A DNA stretch of 64,000 nucleotides, taken from assembly GCF_014534655.1 (NCBI RefSeq), contig NZ_JACVVD010000002.1, positions 558,001-622,000 of the forward strand, in the 5' to 3' direction. Each line of letters opens with the position of its first letter. Position 1 is the first letter of the stretch. The notes beneath the pieces were generated by a model. It saw nothing but the letters and a program-made list of their open reading frames with translations, ran no database searches and was not told where the DNA came from. Of this stretch, positions 8,619-18,124 are shown piece after piece. The stretch comes from Paenibacillus sedimenti (GTDB lineage: Bacteria > Bacillota > Bacilli > Paenibacillales > NBRC-103111). Made by a program: the position numbers and the translations under genes.

Positions 8619-8852
8619 TTGAGCAAAAATAATATCAAAGTCGGTTTATCAAATAAGGAAGGTCAGTTAGGCTTTTTATTTACAAAAGGTGGTCTTCGGG
8701 AGGGTGCAGGAAGAAAGAGTATTGGTGCAACTAAGAAAGTATCACTAACCTTATCGGACGAGATGTGGGGAAAATTAGAAAAGCATTGTACGGATCATAA
8801 ATTATCTCGCTCGGAAGTTATTCGTAATATCATTGAATCTTATTATTCATAA
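8619..8852 (+). CDS. Ribbon-helix-helix (CopG/Arc-type) protein
   Basis: The product is a 77-residue predicted DNA-binding protein. The C-terminal half (about 38-77) has the RHH pattern: strand KKVSLTLSDEMWGKLE, then helices with LSRSEVIRNIIESYY. The N-terminal half is basic and Gly-rich (GGLREGAGRKS), a tail seen in plasmid- or phage-type RHH proteins. TTG 8619 has AAGGGG 8 nt upstream. The sliding-clamp gene begins about 30 nt after its stop, so the two probably share a transcript and this protein may regulate it. The region is clearly AT-richer than the preceding gene. Confidence 0.75.
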   Translation: MSKNNIKVGLSNKEGQLGFLFTKGGLREGAGRKSIGATKKVSLTLSDEMWGKLEKHCTDHKLSRSEVIRNIIESYYS

Positions 8853-8882
8853 TCATTTACTTTCGAAAGATAGGTGAGGTCT

Positions 8883-10010
8883 TTGCTAGTCAATGTAACA
8901 AAAGATTCTCTTGTTAACGCTCTACAACATGTGTTAAAGGCTATATCAGTGAATAGCCCAATGCCTATATTAGCAGGAATAAATATTCAGGCAAATGCCA
9001 ATGGTTTAATTTTTACAGCAAGTAATACAAGTATGACAATACAATATAGGATTCCCCAAGATAATAGTTCTATGACCGTACAAAGAACTGGCGGTATCGT
9101 AGTGCCAGCACGTTATTTTAACGAGATCATTCGTAAACTTAATGCTGGATTAGTAACATTTGAAATGAATGAGAATCTGATTCTCACGATTACATCAGAG
9201 AATTCTCAAATTCGTTTATGTGGAATGGACTCTGCGGATTTTCCGTCAATTCATTTTTCAGATCATCATTCTTCTAATAAGATTCAAATCAATAACGCTT
9301 TATTGAAGTCAGCCATTAAACAGGTGGCAATTGCTGCTTCTACGTCCGAAACTAGACCCGTATTAACAGGTGTCTCTTTTGAGTTCAATGGTGCTTCACT
9401 CAACCTGGTAGCTACGGATGGAATTCGTCTTGCCTCCCGAACATTACATATCGGAAAAAGCGCAAACACCAGTACAAATGTCATTATACCTGGCAGAAAT
9501 CTATTTGAAGTACATAAAATGTTAAGCGATGAAGATGACATAACAGAAATTGAAGTGGGTACGAATCAAATAAGATTTATAACAAATGAACTGCAAGTTC
9601 AGTCTGCTCTCATTGAGGGAGTTTATCCATCTATACAAAATGTAATCCCTCAATCTTATTTATCTGAAGTAACAGTTGAGACATCAAGTTTATTACATGC
9701 TGTTGAACGCGTCGCTATATTAGCTGGTGAAAGTATAATACGGCTAGTTGCTACTACCCATAAATTAGACTTGCTATCCAGAACTGCGGAAATTGGAGAT
9801 GTTCAGGATGAAGTTCCTTTAACAGAAATGATAGGGGAGGATTTTATCATATCCCTGAACGGTAAGTTTTTTATTGATATACTTCGTTGCATGGATAATG
9901 AGTACGTCAGATTAAGGTTTACAGGGAAGGCAAGTCCAATTGTCATATTACCTGCTGATGCACGTTTGTCTACACTGTTCTTAATTACTCCTGTCAGGAC
10001 TCACAATTGA
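8883..10010 (+). CDS. DNA polymerase III beta-clamp paralogue
   Basis: The product is a 375-residue protein with the three-repeat DNA-clamp fold of DnaN. The N-terminus aligns with family DnaN if translation begins at TTG 8883 (MLVNVTKDSLVNALQHVLKA); GTG 8874 is possible. Visible family marks are PILAGINIQA, the interdomain VVPARYFNEIIRKL, the second-domain RPVLTGVSFEFNGASLNLVATDGIRL and the C-terminal segment ending LITPVR. The usual PMR-type end is altered (TPVRTHN). The context is not that of the main dnaN next to dnaA/recF; here it follows an RHH gene, as in mobile-element or secondary clamp copies. Its function is probably clamp-like, but whether it supports replication or repair is unknown. 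Confidence 0.8.
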   Translation: MLVNVTKDSLVNALQHVLKAISVNSPMPILAGINIQANANGLIFTASNTSMTIQYRIPQDNSSMTVQRTGGIVVPARYFNEIIRKLNAGLVTFEMNENLILTITSENSQIRLCGMDSADFPSIHFSDHHSSNKIQINNALLKSAIKQVAIAASTSETRPVLTGVSFEFNGASLNLVATDGIRLASRTLHIGKSANTSTNVIIPGRNLFEVHKMLSDEDDITEIEVGTNQIRFITNELQVQSALIEGVYPSIQNVIPQSYLSEVTVETSSLLHAVERVAILAGESIIRLVATTHKLDLLSRTAEIGDVQDEVPLTEMIGEDFIISLNGKFFIDILRCMDNEYVRLRFTGKASPIVILPADARLSTLFLITPVRTHN

Positions 10011-10091
10011 ATATTCTTGCTATCTCATTTTCATACCTTAAGATTCAATCAACAACGCGCAGCAGGTCCACAACAGCTCTTCAAGTACTTA

Positions 10092-10119
10092 TTGATTTTT
10101 GGGAATTAATAATTATAAT
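10092..10119 (+). promoter_or_regulatory. Promoter of the metS-type T-box transcript
   Basis: TTGATT (10092-10097) and TATAAT (10114-10119) are separated by 16 bp. A second TATAAT at 10123-10128 with TTGGGA 18 bp upstream is an alternative. Confidence 0.6.
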
Positions 10120-10136
10120 GGTTATAATAGGAATAT

Positions 10137-10433
10137 GGAATGAAGCAACGATGAGAAAGAGTAGTTGGACTCTGTTCTTTTTTACAGAGAGCTCCGGTAG
10201 CTGAAAAGGAGTAAAGAAACGTCCGATGAACATGGTCTCAGAGCTGTGCATTGAACCCTCCTGGGAGGAAGTAGGCTGCACCGGGCGCACCCGTTAACGT
10301 GCCAGGGTATAATCACTTTATCTGGTGACGTACCTGTGAAGGCCGGTAACCGTGAGGGATCGGTAAATTAAGGTGGAAACACGTGAGCTTAAGCTTTCGT
10401 CCTTTTTGGGGACGGGGCTTTTTTTGTTTTCAA
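10137..10433 (+). ncRNA. T-box leader, Met-specific
   Basis: This leader controls the downstream methionyl-tRNA synthetase by sensing uncharged tRNA-Met. Seen in order: the stem I start (GAAGCAACGATGAGAAAGAG), the conserved AGAGAGCTCCGGTAGCTG segment, a specifier loop GAAC-ATG-GTC with the Met codon at 10232-10234, the T-box core AAGGTGGAAACACGTG near 10370-10385, and a terminator (arms AAGC..CGTCC and GGACG..GCTT, then seven or more T) at about 10391-10425. The Met codon in the specifier position agrees with the gene it precedes. Confidence 0.9.
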
Positions 10434-10458
10434 AATTTATTTTCAGGAGGAATTAGAA

Positions 10459-12090
10459 ATGAGCATTTTTATCGGAGGGGCATGGCCTTACGCAAACGGA
10501 TCACTTCACTTAGGGCGGGTGGCAAGTATGATACCTGGTGACGTAATTGCCCGATATTTTAGGATAAAAGGAGAAGAGGTGCTATATGTATCAGGGAGTG
10601 ACTGCCATGGTACACCTATTTCGATTCAAGCTAACAAAGAGGGTATATCCCCTAAGATGATTGCTGACCGGTACCATAATGAATTTATTGATTGTTTCCG
10701 AAAAATTGGATTTTCATATGACCTATATACTCGGACTGACGCCCCTTTCCACCATGAAGTGGTACAAGAGCTGTTCAATCAGCTGATAGATAGTGGTGCC
10801 CTGTATAAAAAAGCAGTCGAACAAACCTACTGTAATGCCTGCGAACGCTTTCTGCCAGACCGTTATGTAGAAGGGAACTGTCCTCACTGCGGAAGTGTGG
10901 CAAGAGGAGATCAATGCGATACCTGTTCGACTTTATTGGATCCTTTGGAACTCCATCAACGTAAATGTAAGTTATGTAACGAGACACCATCTTGTCGATT
11001 TTCGGACCACTATTTCTTGGCGCTATCCAAATTTCAGAATGAGCTGGAATTCTTTGTTGAAAAGTCCACCGGCTGGAGGGAGAACGCTATTAGGCTGACA
11101 AAGCGTTATTTGGAAGAAGGGCTGCAGGACAGGGCAGCTACCCGGGATTTAGATTGGGGCGTGGATGTACCATTGGCAGGTTTTGAAGGAAAAAAGATAT
11201 ACGTCTGGGTGGAAGCTGTCAGCGGATACCTTTCTGCTAGTAAGCAGTGGGCAAAACAATCTGGTGAATCATGGGAGAAGTTTTGGATTAAAGAGGGTGT
11301 TAAAGCATACTACATTCATGGTAAGGATAATGTCCCATTTCACACGTTGATATGGCCAGCAATCCTACTCGGTATAGGGAATTTGCACCTGCCTGATCAA
11401 ATTGTCTCTGGCGAATTTCTTACATTAGAAGGCAGGAAATTTTCAACCAGCCGGAACTGGGCAGTATGGGTTCCCTATATATTAGATAGGTATGAACCGG
11501 ATTCTGTACGATATTTTTTAATCGCAAACGGACCTGAAAATCGAGACACAGATTTCTCCTGGAGAGAATTCATATACAGCCACAATGGAGAGTTGCTTGG
11601 AGCTTATGGAAATTTTGTGAATCGAAGTTTGGTGTTTATTGAGAAATTTTTTGATGGAAGGGTCCCTAACGGTGTAATGGAAATACAAATAAAACTGCAA
11701 ATCGAAGAATTGTATACCATTTGCGGTAGTTTGATCGAGAAGGGAAGACTCAAAGAAGCGCTTGAGACAGTATTTGCATTCATTCGAAGCTGCAATAAAT
11801 ACTTTGATGAACAAAAACCTTGGATACAGATAAAAGAAGATGCAGAGTTCTGTGGCTCTATTCTCTACACCTGTGTTCAAATCATTGCTAATTTATCGAC
11901 TCTTCTGGAACCGTTTGTACCTTTTTCCTGTAAGAAGATTCGAAGTTTTCTTAGCTTGGATGAGCCTGCTTGGGGCTATTTTGAGAGCCAAGCAAGTATA
12001 GAACTAACACAAGTGGAAGTGTTGTTCCAGAGAATAGACGTCAGTCAGATTGAATATGAGATTAAGCGGCTAACAGCCATTGAAAAGTAG
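10459..12090 (+). CDS. metG: Methionine-tRNA ligase
   Basis: The product is a 543-residue class I aminoacyl-tRNA synthetase that charges tRNA-Met. Visible are the HIGH-type motif HLGR in PYANGSLHLGR (about 10-20) and the zinc-binding connective peptide with four Cys pairs (CNAC, CPHC, CDTC, CKLC, about 124-180). WVEAVSGYLSAS and YYIHGKDNVPFHTLIWP of the catalytic core follow, then a KMSKS-loop variant KFSTS (GRKFSTSRNW), then the alpha-helical anticodon domain. The C-terminal tRNA-binding extension of the Bacillus housekeeping enzyme is absent. The four-knuckle zinc domain and KFSTS loop suggest a second-type MetRS (MetRS2-like); this is inference. AGGAGG precedes ATG 10459, and the gene is controlled by the T-box upstream. 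Confidence 0.92.
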   Translation: MSIFIGGAWPYANGSLHLGRVASMIPGDVIARYFRIKGEEVLYVSGSDCHGTPISIQANKEGISPKMIADRYHNEFIDCFRKIGFSYDLYTRTDAPFHHEVVQELFNQLIDSGALYKKAVEQTYCNACERFLPDRYVEGNCPHCGSVARGDQCDTCSTLLDPLELHQRKCKLCNETPSCRFSDHYFLALSKFQNELEFFVEKSTGWRENAIRLTKRYLEEGLQDRAATRDLDWGVDVPLAGFEGKKIYVWVEAVSGYLSASKQWAKQSGESWEKFWIKEGVKAYYIHGKDNVPFHTLIWPAILLGIGNLHLPDQIVSGEFLTLEGRKFSTSRNWAVWVPYILDRYEPDSVRYFLIANGPENRDTDFSWREFIYSHNGELLGAYGNFVNRSLVFIEKFFDGRVPNGVMEIQIKLQIEELYTICGSLIEKGRLKEALETVFAFIRSCNKYFDEQKPWIQIKEDAEFCGSILYTCVQIIANLSTLLEPFVPFSCKKIRSFLSLDEPAWGYFESQASIELTQVEVLFQRIDVSQIEYEIKRLTAIEK

Positions 12091-12122
12091 AATTATTGTC
12101 TTTAACGGGCAGATTCAGCAAA

Positions 12123-12917
12123 TCAGAAAATGATTCCCGCGAGAGCAAACAGGATATTCATCAAAACATGCAGCAGGATGATCGGCAGCAAGCCTTTTGA
12201 ACGGATGGCTACGTTGCCCATCATCATTCCGCATAAACTGAACAAAGCGCAAATCGTCCACGGAAATCCAATGGAGTAATGATAGCAACCGAAGGCGACG
12301 GAGGAAAAGACAAGCCCCATTCTTTCGCCACAAAAATCGATCATTCTGGGCAGGATCAGCCCCCGCCAAAGCAATTCTTCAAGGACAGCATTCACTAAAG
12401 CGAAGCACATCCCATACAGGAGCAGCCGTCCTAAATCCTCACGCCCGAAGTCAATTACAAAGCTAAATCCAGCACATATGATAGCCGAGGCGATCAGCAG
12501 AAACCGCCAGATGGGGTCCTTGATTCCCCACGAAACCGGCGGCGTCTGTATCGTATTCGTAAAGCTTCCAATGGTGAAATAATCCGTCTTCGGCGCAAGT
12601 ATTCTCTTATAAATCCATAGCGGTACAACGAATCCAAGCAAGCTGAACCGGGAGAGCACGATCTCCAGCTCTCTTGATTGATCTGCATAGCCGAGAATCC
12701 CGGCCTTTGCGAATTCAGCCGCCTCAAATCCCAGCATATAAATGCCGGTAGTCAGAAGAAGGTATGATTGTTCCCGTTGAACTAGGATGCAGCATCCCAA
12801 TATAAGGGCAGCCAACATCAGACCAGCAGCGACAGGAACCAACTGTATGACTATAACCGCTATGATAAAGACAGCAGGCCATGCAAGATAGATATGACGC
12901 TTGATCGAATCGTTCAT
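12123..12917 (-). CDS. CPBP-family intramembrane protease
   Basis: The product is a 264-residue polytopic membrane protein of the CAAX protease/bacteriocin-processing (CPBP, Rce1-like) family. The metal-binding motifs are visible: EELLWRG (EExxxR), an FxxxH-type FGCYHY, and the late His in LLHVLMN. About seven hydrophobic segments surround them. Of the two adjacent ATG codons I chose 12917, because GGGAGG then lies about 5 nt upstream. The substrate is unknown; roles in this family include peptide maturation and self-immunity. There is no bacteriocin gene next to it. Confidence 0.82.
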   Translation of the reverse strand: MNDSIKRHIYLAWPAVFIIAVIVIQLVPVAAGLMLAALILGCCILVQREQSYLLLTTGIYMLGFEAAEFAKAGILGYADQSRELEIVLSRFSLLGFVVPLWIYKRILAPKTDYFTIGSFTNTIQTPPVSWGIKDPIWRFLLIASAIICAGFSFVIDFGREDLGRLLLYGMCFALVNAVLEELLWRGLILPRMIDFCGERMGLVFSSVAFGCYHYSIGFPWTICALFSLCGMMMGNVAIRSKGLLPIILLHVLMNILFALAGIIF

Positions 12918-13153
12918 CATTCCCTCCCGGGTATTGTATCGATTATCTATAGCATACATGCAAAGTTCCCATCCGTCAGGTGAGATTCGTCATCGTCTCA
13001 GTTGACTCAACTTTCTTCATACGAAACCTATAAAAATATATTAGCAGCAACAGAAAAAGAAGTGAACTGGACTTATGTATTATGGGATCGCCCTTTACGC
13101 ATAACCAAGTGAAAATTAACAAATAATAGCAGAAATCGAATTCTGGGGAGAGT

Positions 13154-14032
13154 ATGCATAGGATGTTGTATCTGGTTACCTTGGGCGTTACTTCCATTTG
13201 GATGATGACATTGCTTTGCAAGAGACAGCTTTCATGGCATTCCATTGTAGCAGCATACGTAATCGGTGTTTCTTGCGCGGATTTGTTTGAGGGGTTGTTT
13301 AACCTGATTCTAGGGCTTTATAAATTTCCGACTCATTTGAGTACGAATCCTTTTTATGAAAACGAATTCGGTGTTATATTCGCCGATTTCTTAATTCTTC
13401 CTTTTACGTTCATTATTTTTGTTCATTATGCCGCCAAGACTAAACACCCATGGAAAGTATCCATTCCATTCGCAGCAGGATATATCATCATGGAGTGGAT
13501 TTACTTGAAGTTTGGGTATATGAAGTACATACATTGGAACATCTTCTTTTCCGCCTTTTTCTATGTGGCCGGTTTTCGTTTTGGTGCCTACCTCGCTCCA
13601 CGTATCTCAAGCTACAATCCGCCCGTTCCCTATCGCGTCCGACTGCTTTGTTTTTCACATATGATCCTCATGTGGGTAAGTGCTGTATTCGCATTGCCTT
13701 TACTCGGGATGTATCAATTAAAACCCGGCTTGTTTAAAGACTTCATGACCGACTGCCGGTTTACGGAAATGGCCACTGGAGATATCCTATCTGTACTCAT
13801 TACCATTTTCATTCCAATAACTCCACAGAAGCTAAAGCCGCTGGTATTTGCCTTTATAGCTTTAATCGGAGCATCTATCGCAATTTTCACTTATTGCAAA
13901 GGATGGTTGATATTTTACAATTGGAATCTATTTTTGGCCATATTACGTTTTGTCGTTCCTGTCGGCCTGATTATGCTATACGATCGTTGGGAGTCGTCCT
14001 TTAAAAGCGATAAAACCAAGATTGTGAAATAG
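13154..14032 (+). CDS. Polytopic membrane protein, unknown
   Basis: The product is a 292-residue protein with about seven to eight hydrophobic segments and Arg/Lys-rich connecting loops. I do not recognise a functional motif. A feature of note is the conserved-looking stretch NPFYENEFGVIFADFLILPF, and the general look resembles Firmicutes CBO0543-type membrane proteins, only weakly. GGGGAG lies upstream; both ATG 13154 and ATG 13163 are plausible starts. A bidirectional terminator follows. Confidence 0.7.
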   Translation: MHRMLYLVTLGVTSIWMMTLLCKRQLSWHSIVAAYVIGVSCADLFEGLFNLILGLYKFPTHLSTNPFYENEFGVIFADFLILPFTFIIFVHYAAKTKHPWKVSIPFAAGYIIMEWIYLKFGYMKYIHWNIFFSAFFYVAGFRFGAYLAPRISSYNPPVPYRVRLLCFSHMILMWVSAVFALPLLGMYQLKPGLFKDFMTDCRFTEMATGDILSVLITIFIPITPQKLKPLVFAFIALIGASIAIFTYCKGWLIFYNWNLFLAILRFVVPVGLIMLYDRWESSFKSDKTKIVK

Positions 14033-14042
14033 TTAAGGCTAG

Positions 14043-14079
14043 AAAAAGAGCCCGCCAGTAAAATGGCGAGCTCTTTTCT
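14043..14079. terminator. Bidirectional intrinsic terminator
   Basis: AAAAGAGC-CGCCA and TGGCG-GCTCTTTT form a long stem with a loop of about 6 nt, with T-runs on both strands. It separates two convergent genes. Confidence 0.9.
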
Positions 14080-15265
14080 ACTTTGCCCCGTGTTCAATAA
14101 GCATTTTTTTAATTTCTGCCGAAATATCAGGTTCACTAATAACCTTAATAATCATTAATGGTGTTTGACCTTCCGGACCTTCCGGTAACCTTACATCTAC
14201 ATTCGCGCCAGCATTTAATAAATATTCAACTGTTTTAACTGTATCACTTGTATAATGTCCAAACATAGGTCTAAGAGCTGATAAAAGTGGTGTATACCCA
14301 TTAATACCTACCCCATTTGGATCTGCTCCTTTATCTAAAAGGAGTTTAACTAAATCCGGTCTACCTTTAGATGCTAGTAAAATTAATGCAGTGGTACCAT
14401 CTTTTGCTTTAATTTTCACATCTGCTCCAGCGTCGATTAATGGATTGATTAGATCGATGGCATAATCACTTGAATAAATTAAGGCAGTTTTACCGGAAGC
14501 TTTATCTTGTAGGTTCACATTCACATTCTGTTTCAAAATGTAGGGTAGGATGTAGGACCGCAAATCATTGTTGTATGGTGAAGACCACTTTATAAAATCC
14601 AGCAGCAAGAATTCCTTTTCCTTTGCTGTAAGGGTATTAATAATCCTCTCGATTTGGGTACTATCTTGTTGCATTGCTGCTTCAAAAAGTGACTTGACAT
14701 GAGACTTCATTGCAGGATGAGTATCTTGCACTTTCAACAGTACGTTGGAGAAATTTGTTACATCCGATGAACTGCGAGTGTCTAATTTGTTTATTCCTGG
14801 ATTAAAATCACCATCAATTTTCACAGTTCCCAGAAGCTTGTTTGATATGTCATAAAACTCAAGATCAGCGTTTACGTATTCGGGTTCACTCGTGTTGAGC
14901 GTAAGATGGCCCGTTACTTTCGTAGAGTCTAAATATTTGTCATAAGTCGTTGCTATCAGATTAGACACGGAGACAATGGTATTGTTCTTGTCTTGAATGG
15001 GTGGATTCCCAAAAGCAAGGGAGATCGTTTGGGTATTATCATCATAACCGATATTGATACCAGTGTTTTCAGCTACGTAACGGATTGGTACATAAGCGTG
15101 GCCGTTTACGTTAAGTATTTGATATTCACTATCTAGCTGCTTCTCTGTCCCGTTGATTTTGATTTTTGCAGGAAATAACAGCGCTTGGATACTATCCGCA
15201 GCATATGTTGCAGTAGATAAAGTAATCATTATACCAATGGCCATCCCAAATAAAACTTTTTTCAT
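14078..15265 (-). CDS. Secreted stalk-domain and ankyrin-repeat protein
   Basis: The product is a 395-residue exported protein. ATG 15265 is preceded by GGAGGTG 8 nt upstream and gives a clear signal peptide ending near TYAADS. Residues about 35-95 form a copper-amine-oxidase-N stalk domain (VNGHAYVPIRYVAENTGI). Residues about 100-180 look like a beta-sandwich. The C-terminal half carries ankyrin repeats, seen as NLQDKASGKTALIYSS, VKIKAKDGTTALILLASKGR and PDLVKLLLDKGADPNGV with a following copy. Ankyrin repeats bind proteins, so a cell-surface interaction role is inferred. It is AT-rich relative to the window. Confidence 0.82.
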   Translation of the reverse strand: MKKVLFGMAIGIMITLSTATYAADSIQALLFPAKIKINGTEKQLDSEYQILNVNGHAYVPIRYVAENTGINIGYDDNTQTISLAFGNPPIQDKNNTIVSVSNLIATTYDKYLDSTKVTGHLTLNTSEPEYVNADLEFYDISNKLLGTVKIDGDFNPGINKLDTRSSSDVTNFSNVLLKVQDTHPAMKSHVKSLFEAAMQQDSTQIERIINTLTAKEKEFLLLDFIKWSSPYNNDLRSYILPYILKQNVNVNLQDKASGKTALIYSSDYAIDLINPLIDAGADVKIKAKDGTTALILLASKGRPDLVKLLLDKGADPNGVGINGYTPLLSALRPMFGHYTSDTVKTVEYLLNAGANVDVRLPEGPEGQTPLMIIKVISEPDISAEIKKMLIEHGAK

Positions 15266-15311
15266 TATGCATACACCTCCATAATTTTTCACTTTTTAAT
15301 ATAAACTCCCA

Positions 15312-15586
15312 TTAAACCCAGAAAGTTTCTCCTGTGGAAATTTTAATTCCATTAAGGAAAACAAATTCTGTTTTCAATATGTCTAACTTATTATGGAATT
15401 GATTATTTTTAAAGGAGTATAGATTATGAGGCTTATATTCCCTTACTTGGAGGAAAAAATGTAATCGACATTTATTTAAACAATGACGATAATAATGTAA
15501 TGAAAGATAGTGAGAACTTTGGTCCATTAGCAATTTTGAAAGCAACCCTTTTGGTAGTAGTACTTATTCATTAGTGGGATTGTGAG
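15312..15586. other. Stretch without a convincing gene
   Basis: This stretch upstream of the stalk-ankyrin gene shows only short interrupted frames. One open stretch (about 15425-15573, plus) reads IPLLGGKNVIDIYLNNDDNN without a start or known family and may be decayed coding sequence. No clear RNA gene or repeat is seen. Confidence 0.4.
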
Positions 15587-15718
15587 ATGTTTGGTGCTTC
15601 TGCAGACGTTGGTGTAAAAGAAATCGAGGAAAACAAGCGAATCCTCATCGAATTTGGTGACAACACCACGGTCGAGTGGATTTTTGCTCCTCGGGCAGGA
15701 GGGGTTCGAACGGCAGAA
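15587..15718 (+). pseudogene. Remnant of an AHSA1/SRPBCC-domain protein
   Basis: The frame from ATG 15587 reads VKEIEENKRILIEFGD followed by NTTVEWIFAPRAGG. This is the central strand pattern of AHSA1-type (Hsp90-activator-like, SRPBCC) proteins. It loses similarity after about 45 residues, has no ribosome binding site, and both ends of the domain are missing. The rest of the frame to 15778 looks random. Confidence 0.5.
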
Positions 15719-15758
15719 ACTCACCTACAGTCTGTAATGAGTGTATCGACTCATGTAA

Positions 15759-15793
15759 TAAAATTCGTACTTCATTGATAAGATTCATACTGG
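15759..15793 (+). promoter_or_regulatory. Candidate AraC-type direct-repeat operator
   Basis: ATTCGTACT (15763-15771) and ATTCATACT (15783-15791) are direct repeats 20 bp apart, about two helical turns, upstream of the AraC-type regulator gene. The 13-mer TAAAATTCGTACT recurs exactly at 18125-18137 before the transporter operon. Confidence 0.5.
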
Positions 15794-15853
15794 ACAAAGC
15801 GGGAATCCTGTCATATTGTTCTTCGTGGGATCATTGAGAAAGAAGGGGATGCC

Positions 15854-18115
15854 ATGTGGAGCCGGATAAAGCCTAAGAAGATGTATTTAAACATATTTTT
15901 GTATTCCTGCATTGCCGTGAGCCTGCTTACCCTAGTGTTCACTATGTTCCTAAGTCAGCAGTTCGTTCGAAACGCAATTGATGAAATGGACAAGTCTAAT
16001 CAAGAGAAAATGAAACAAGTCATTAAAACCTCGGAATTTACCTTGCAGAAATTACGTCAGTTTGCTTTGAGAGTCTATTCGGATGAAAGTATTGCACTTT
16101 GGTTGCACATGGAGAAGAACGATTATTCCCCATTGGCATTGAATAAAGCCGCGACTAGTGTAAGGGAATTCATGAGCAGCGAGCCTTTCATTCAGGGTAT
16201 TTATTTAATCAACTTCGATCTTGACCAAATCTACACCTCAGAATCAAGTATCTATTCGACGCAGGATTTTTATGACCAAATGATGTTGAACTACATTAAG
16301 GGTCAAAAAACGCCGTATCTGCAGTATGTTAACCATGAGGTGGAAGGCGAATCGTTTCTGGCACTTGTCGTACCGGCAGCCGGCCCTAATCAGAACTATC
16401 AGGGATTTGTAGCGATTCTTTTCAGTAAATCATTGTTAAATGAGAACATGCTGCAGATATCGGAGGAAGATCAGAACAAAATTTATATTGAAGGCAAGAA
16501 TAAGGAGTTCATTCTGGGGAATACAGATCCTGCGTTAACGAAAGAACTACTGGTCATGGATAAATCGGCAGCAGAACAGAAGTGGAAATGGAAGTCCGGC
16601 AATGAGACTTGGTCCATTCAGACAGAACGGTTGCCTATAGAAGGATGGAATGTTTATCACTTATCGCCGATTTCTTTATGGTAAGCAAAGGTAACCAAGA
16701 TCCGGATCGAAATTATCGGTTCTTCGATCTTTTTGCTGTTAACGCTGCTGTTATACTTGTATTGGCAATCATACCGCAGTTTGAAGCCTCTTAGCGATTT
16801 GGCTCTTCAAATAAAATGCAAGCTAGGCAAAGAGCATCCTATCATGCAGACCATGAATGCCAATAATGAGATGGCGTGGATTCATTCCGGTTTCCATTCA
16901 CTCGTTGAGAAGATCGAACAATTGGATTTATCGATCAAGAGCAGCAAAGCTTTGGTGAAAGATGATTTCTTGCGCCAATGGATTCTTAATTCGAAATCTT
17001 CCAAACCGATTGAAGAGTTTATTAGAATCGAAACCCAAATTCTCAGCACGGGATCGTTCCGCATGGCTATCATTCGACTGGAGTCGTATGGACGCTTCGA
17101 TGAGCATTATGATTTCGCTTCGCGAAAATTATTGCGTTTTGCCATGGGAAACATTATGGCCGAAGTCCTTGCAAATCACGGGTATGCAGCGGAAACGGTC
17201 GATTTCGGTTCCGATCACATCGTGGCGCTCATTTCCTCACCTGCTTTAGAGGACGACATGGTTCAAGCAATCGGAGCGATGGAGGACGTACGGGTTCAGG
17301 TACGGCAATGGCTTAAGCTGGAAGTGCATGCAGCTGTCAGTTCTGTACTCGATGTTGAGGAGAACCTGCCAATTATTTATACCCAACTCTACGAATTAAC
17401 GTTAATGAAATTCATTAATGATGAGGACAGGGTGTTTACCTCCGAAGATTTGGAGCGGTATGAACGAGGCAAAGACAGTGATCTCGACGAAGCCTTGCTA
17501 AAGCAGGTTATTCACTCGGTCCAGCTCAAGAATGAAAAGGCGCTTGAAGGATATTTTGATGAGCTTACCTTGCATATGCAGGAGCTAAGCTATGAGGAAT
17601 GCAAGCTGCAGCTTACTCACATCATCTATTCGATCATGAAAAGTTTTAAGAACCAAACAACATTTCACGGGATGAAGAGCATCCATTCCTTCCTGGAGCA
17701 ATTTGCAACCCTTGGGGAAGTAAAATCGTGGATATATCAGGAGATGCTGCTGATTATAGACCGGCACCGCAAGAAGAATGTTTCCAGCCGAAAGGAAGAG
17801 GTCGCTGCAGAGATGATCGAATATGTGCGAAACCATCTTCACAATCCGATGCTCTCCGTGGATGACATCGCTGCTCATGTATCCATGTCGGTGAACTATG
17901 CCAGACAAATATTTAAGGACCATTTCCATTGCTCATTGTCCGATTTTATTACAAACCAACGGATAGAGCATGCCATCAAGCTGCTTACAACGACCGATTG
18001 GACCGTAGCGGATATAACGGAACAGTCCGGATTTCAAACCAAGAGCACCTTCTTCTCAACGTTCAAACGAGCAACCGGGATGACGCCGAACCAATACCGA
18101 ATGGAAAAAACATAA
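15854..18115 (+). pseudogene. Membrane-anchored AraC regulator interrupted by in-frame TAA
   Basis: The frame encodes a 753-codon YesS/RhgR-like regulator: an N-terminal transmembrane helix (about 10-33), an extracellular Cache-like sensor, a second transmembrane helix (IFLLLTLLLYLYW) near residue 295, a cytoplasmic linker, and a C-terminal AraC helix-turn-helix pair (about 650-750) ending FFSTFKRATGMTPNQYR. TAA at 16682-16684 splits it just before the second membrane helix. The downstream part continues in the same frame, so this is a nonsense change, not a frameshift. Without readthrough the DNA-binding half lacks a good start (TTG 16733 has no ribosome binding site). The family activates adjacent rhamnogalacturonan-type loci, so the 18.3-25.9 kb operon is the likely target. 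A sequencing error cannot be excluded. Confidence 0.8.
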
Positions 18116-18124
18116 GAAAAAGTA

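Noticed and set aside
10007-10204. Short plus-strand frame after the clamp gene
   Set aside because: It overlaps the promoter and T-box start, has no ribosome binding site, and its peptide looks random.
16733-18115. Separate AraC-type gene starting at TTG 16733
   Set aside because: No ribosome binding site precedes it, and it is in the same frame as the upstream half, so it is better read as part of one interrupted gene.
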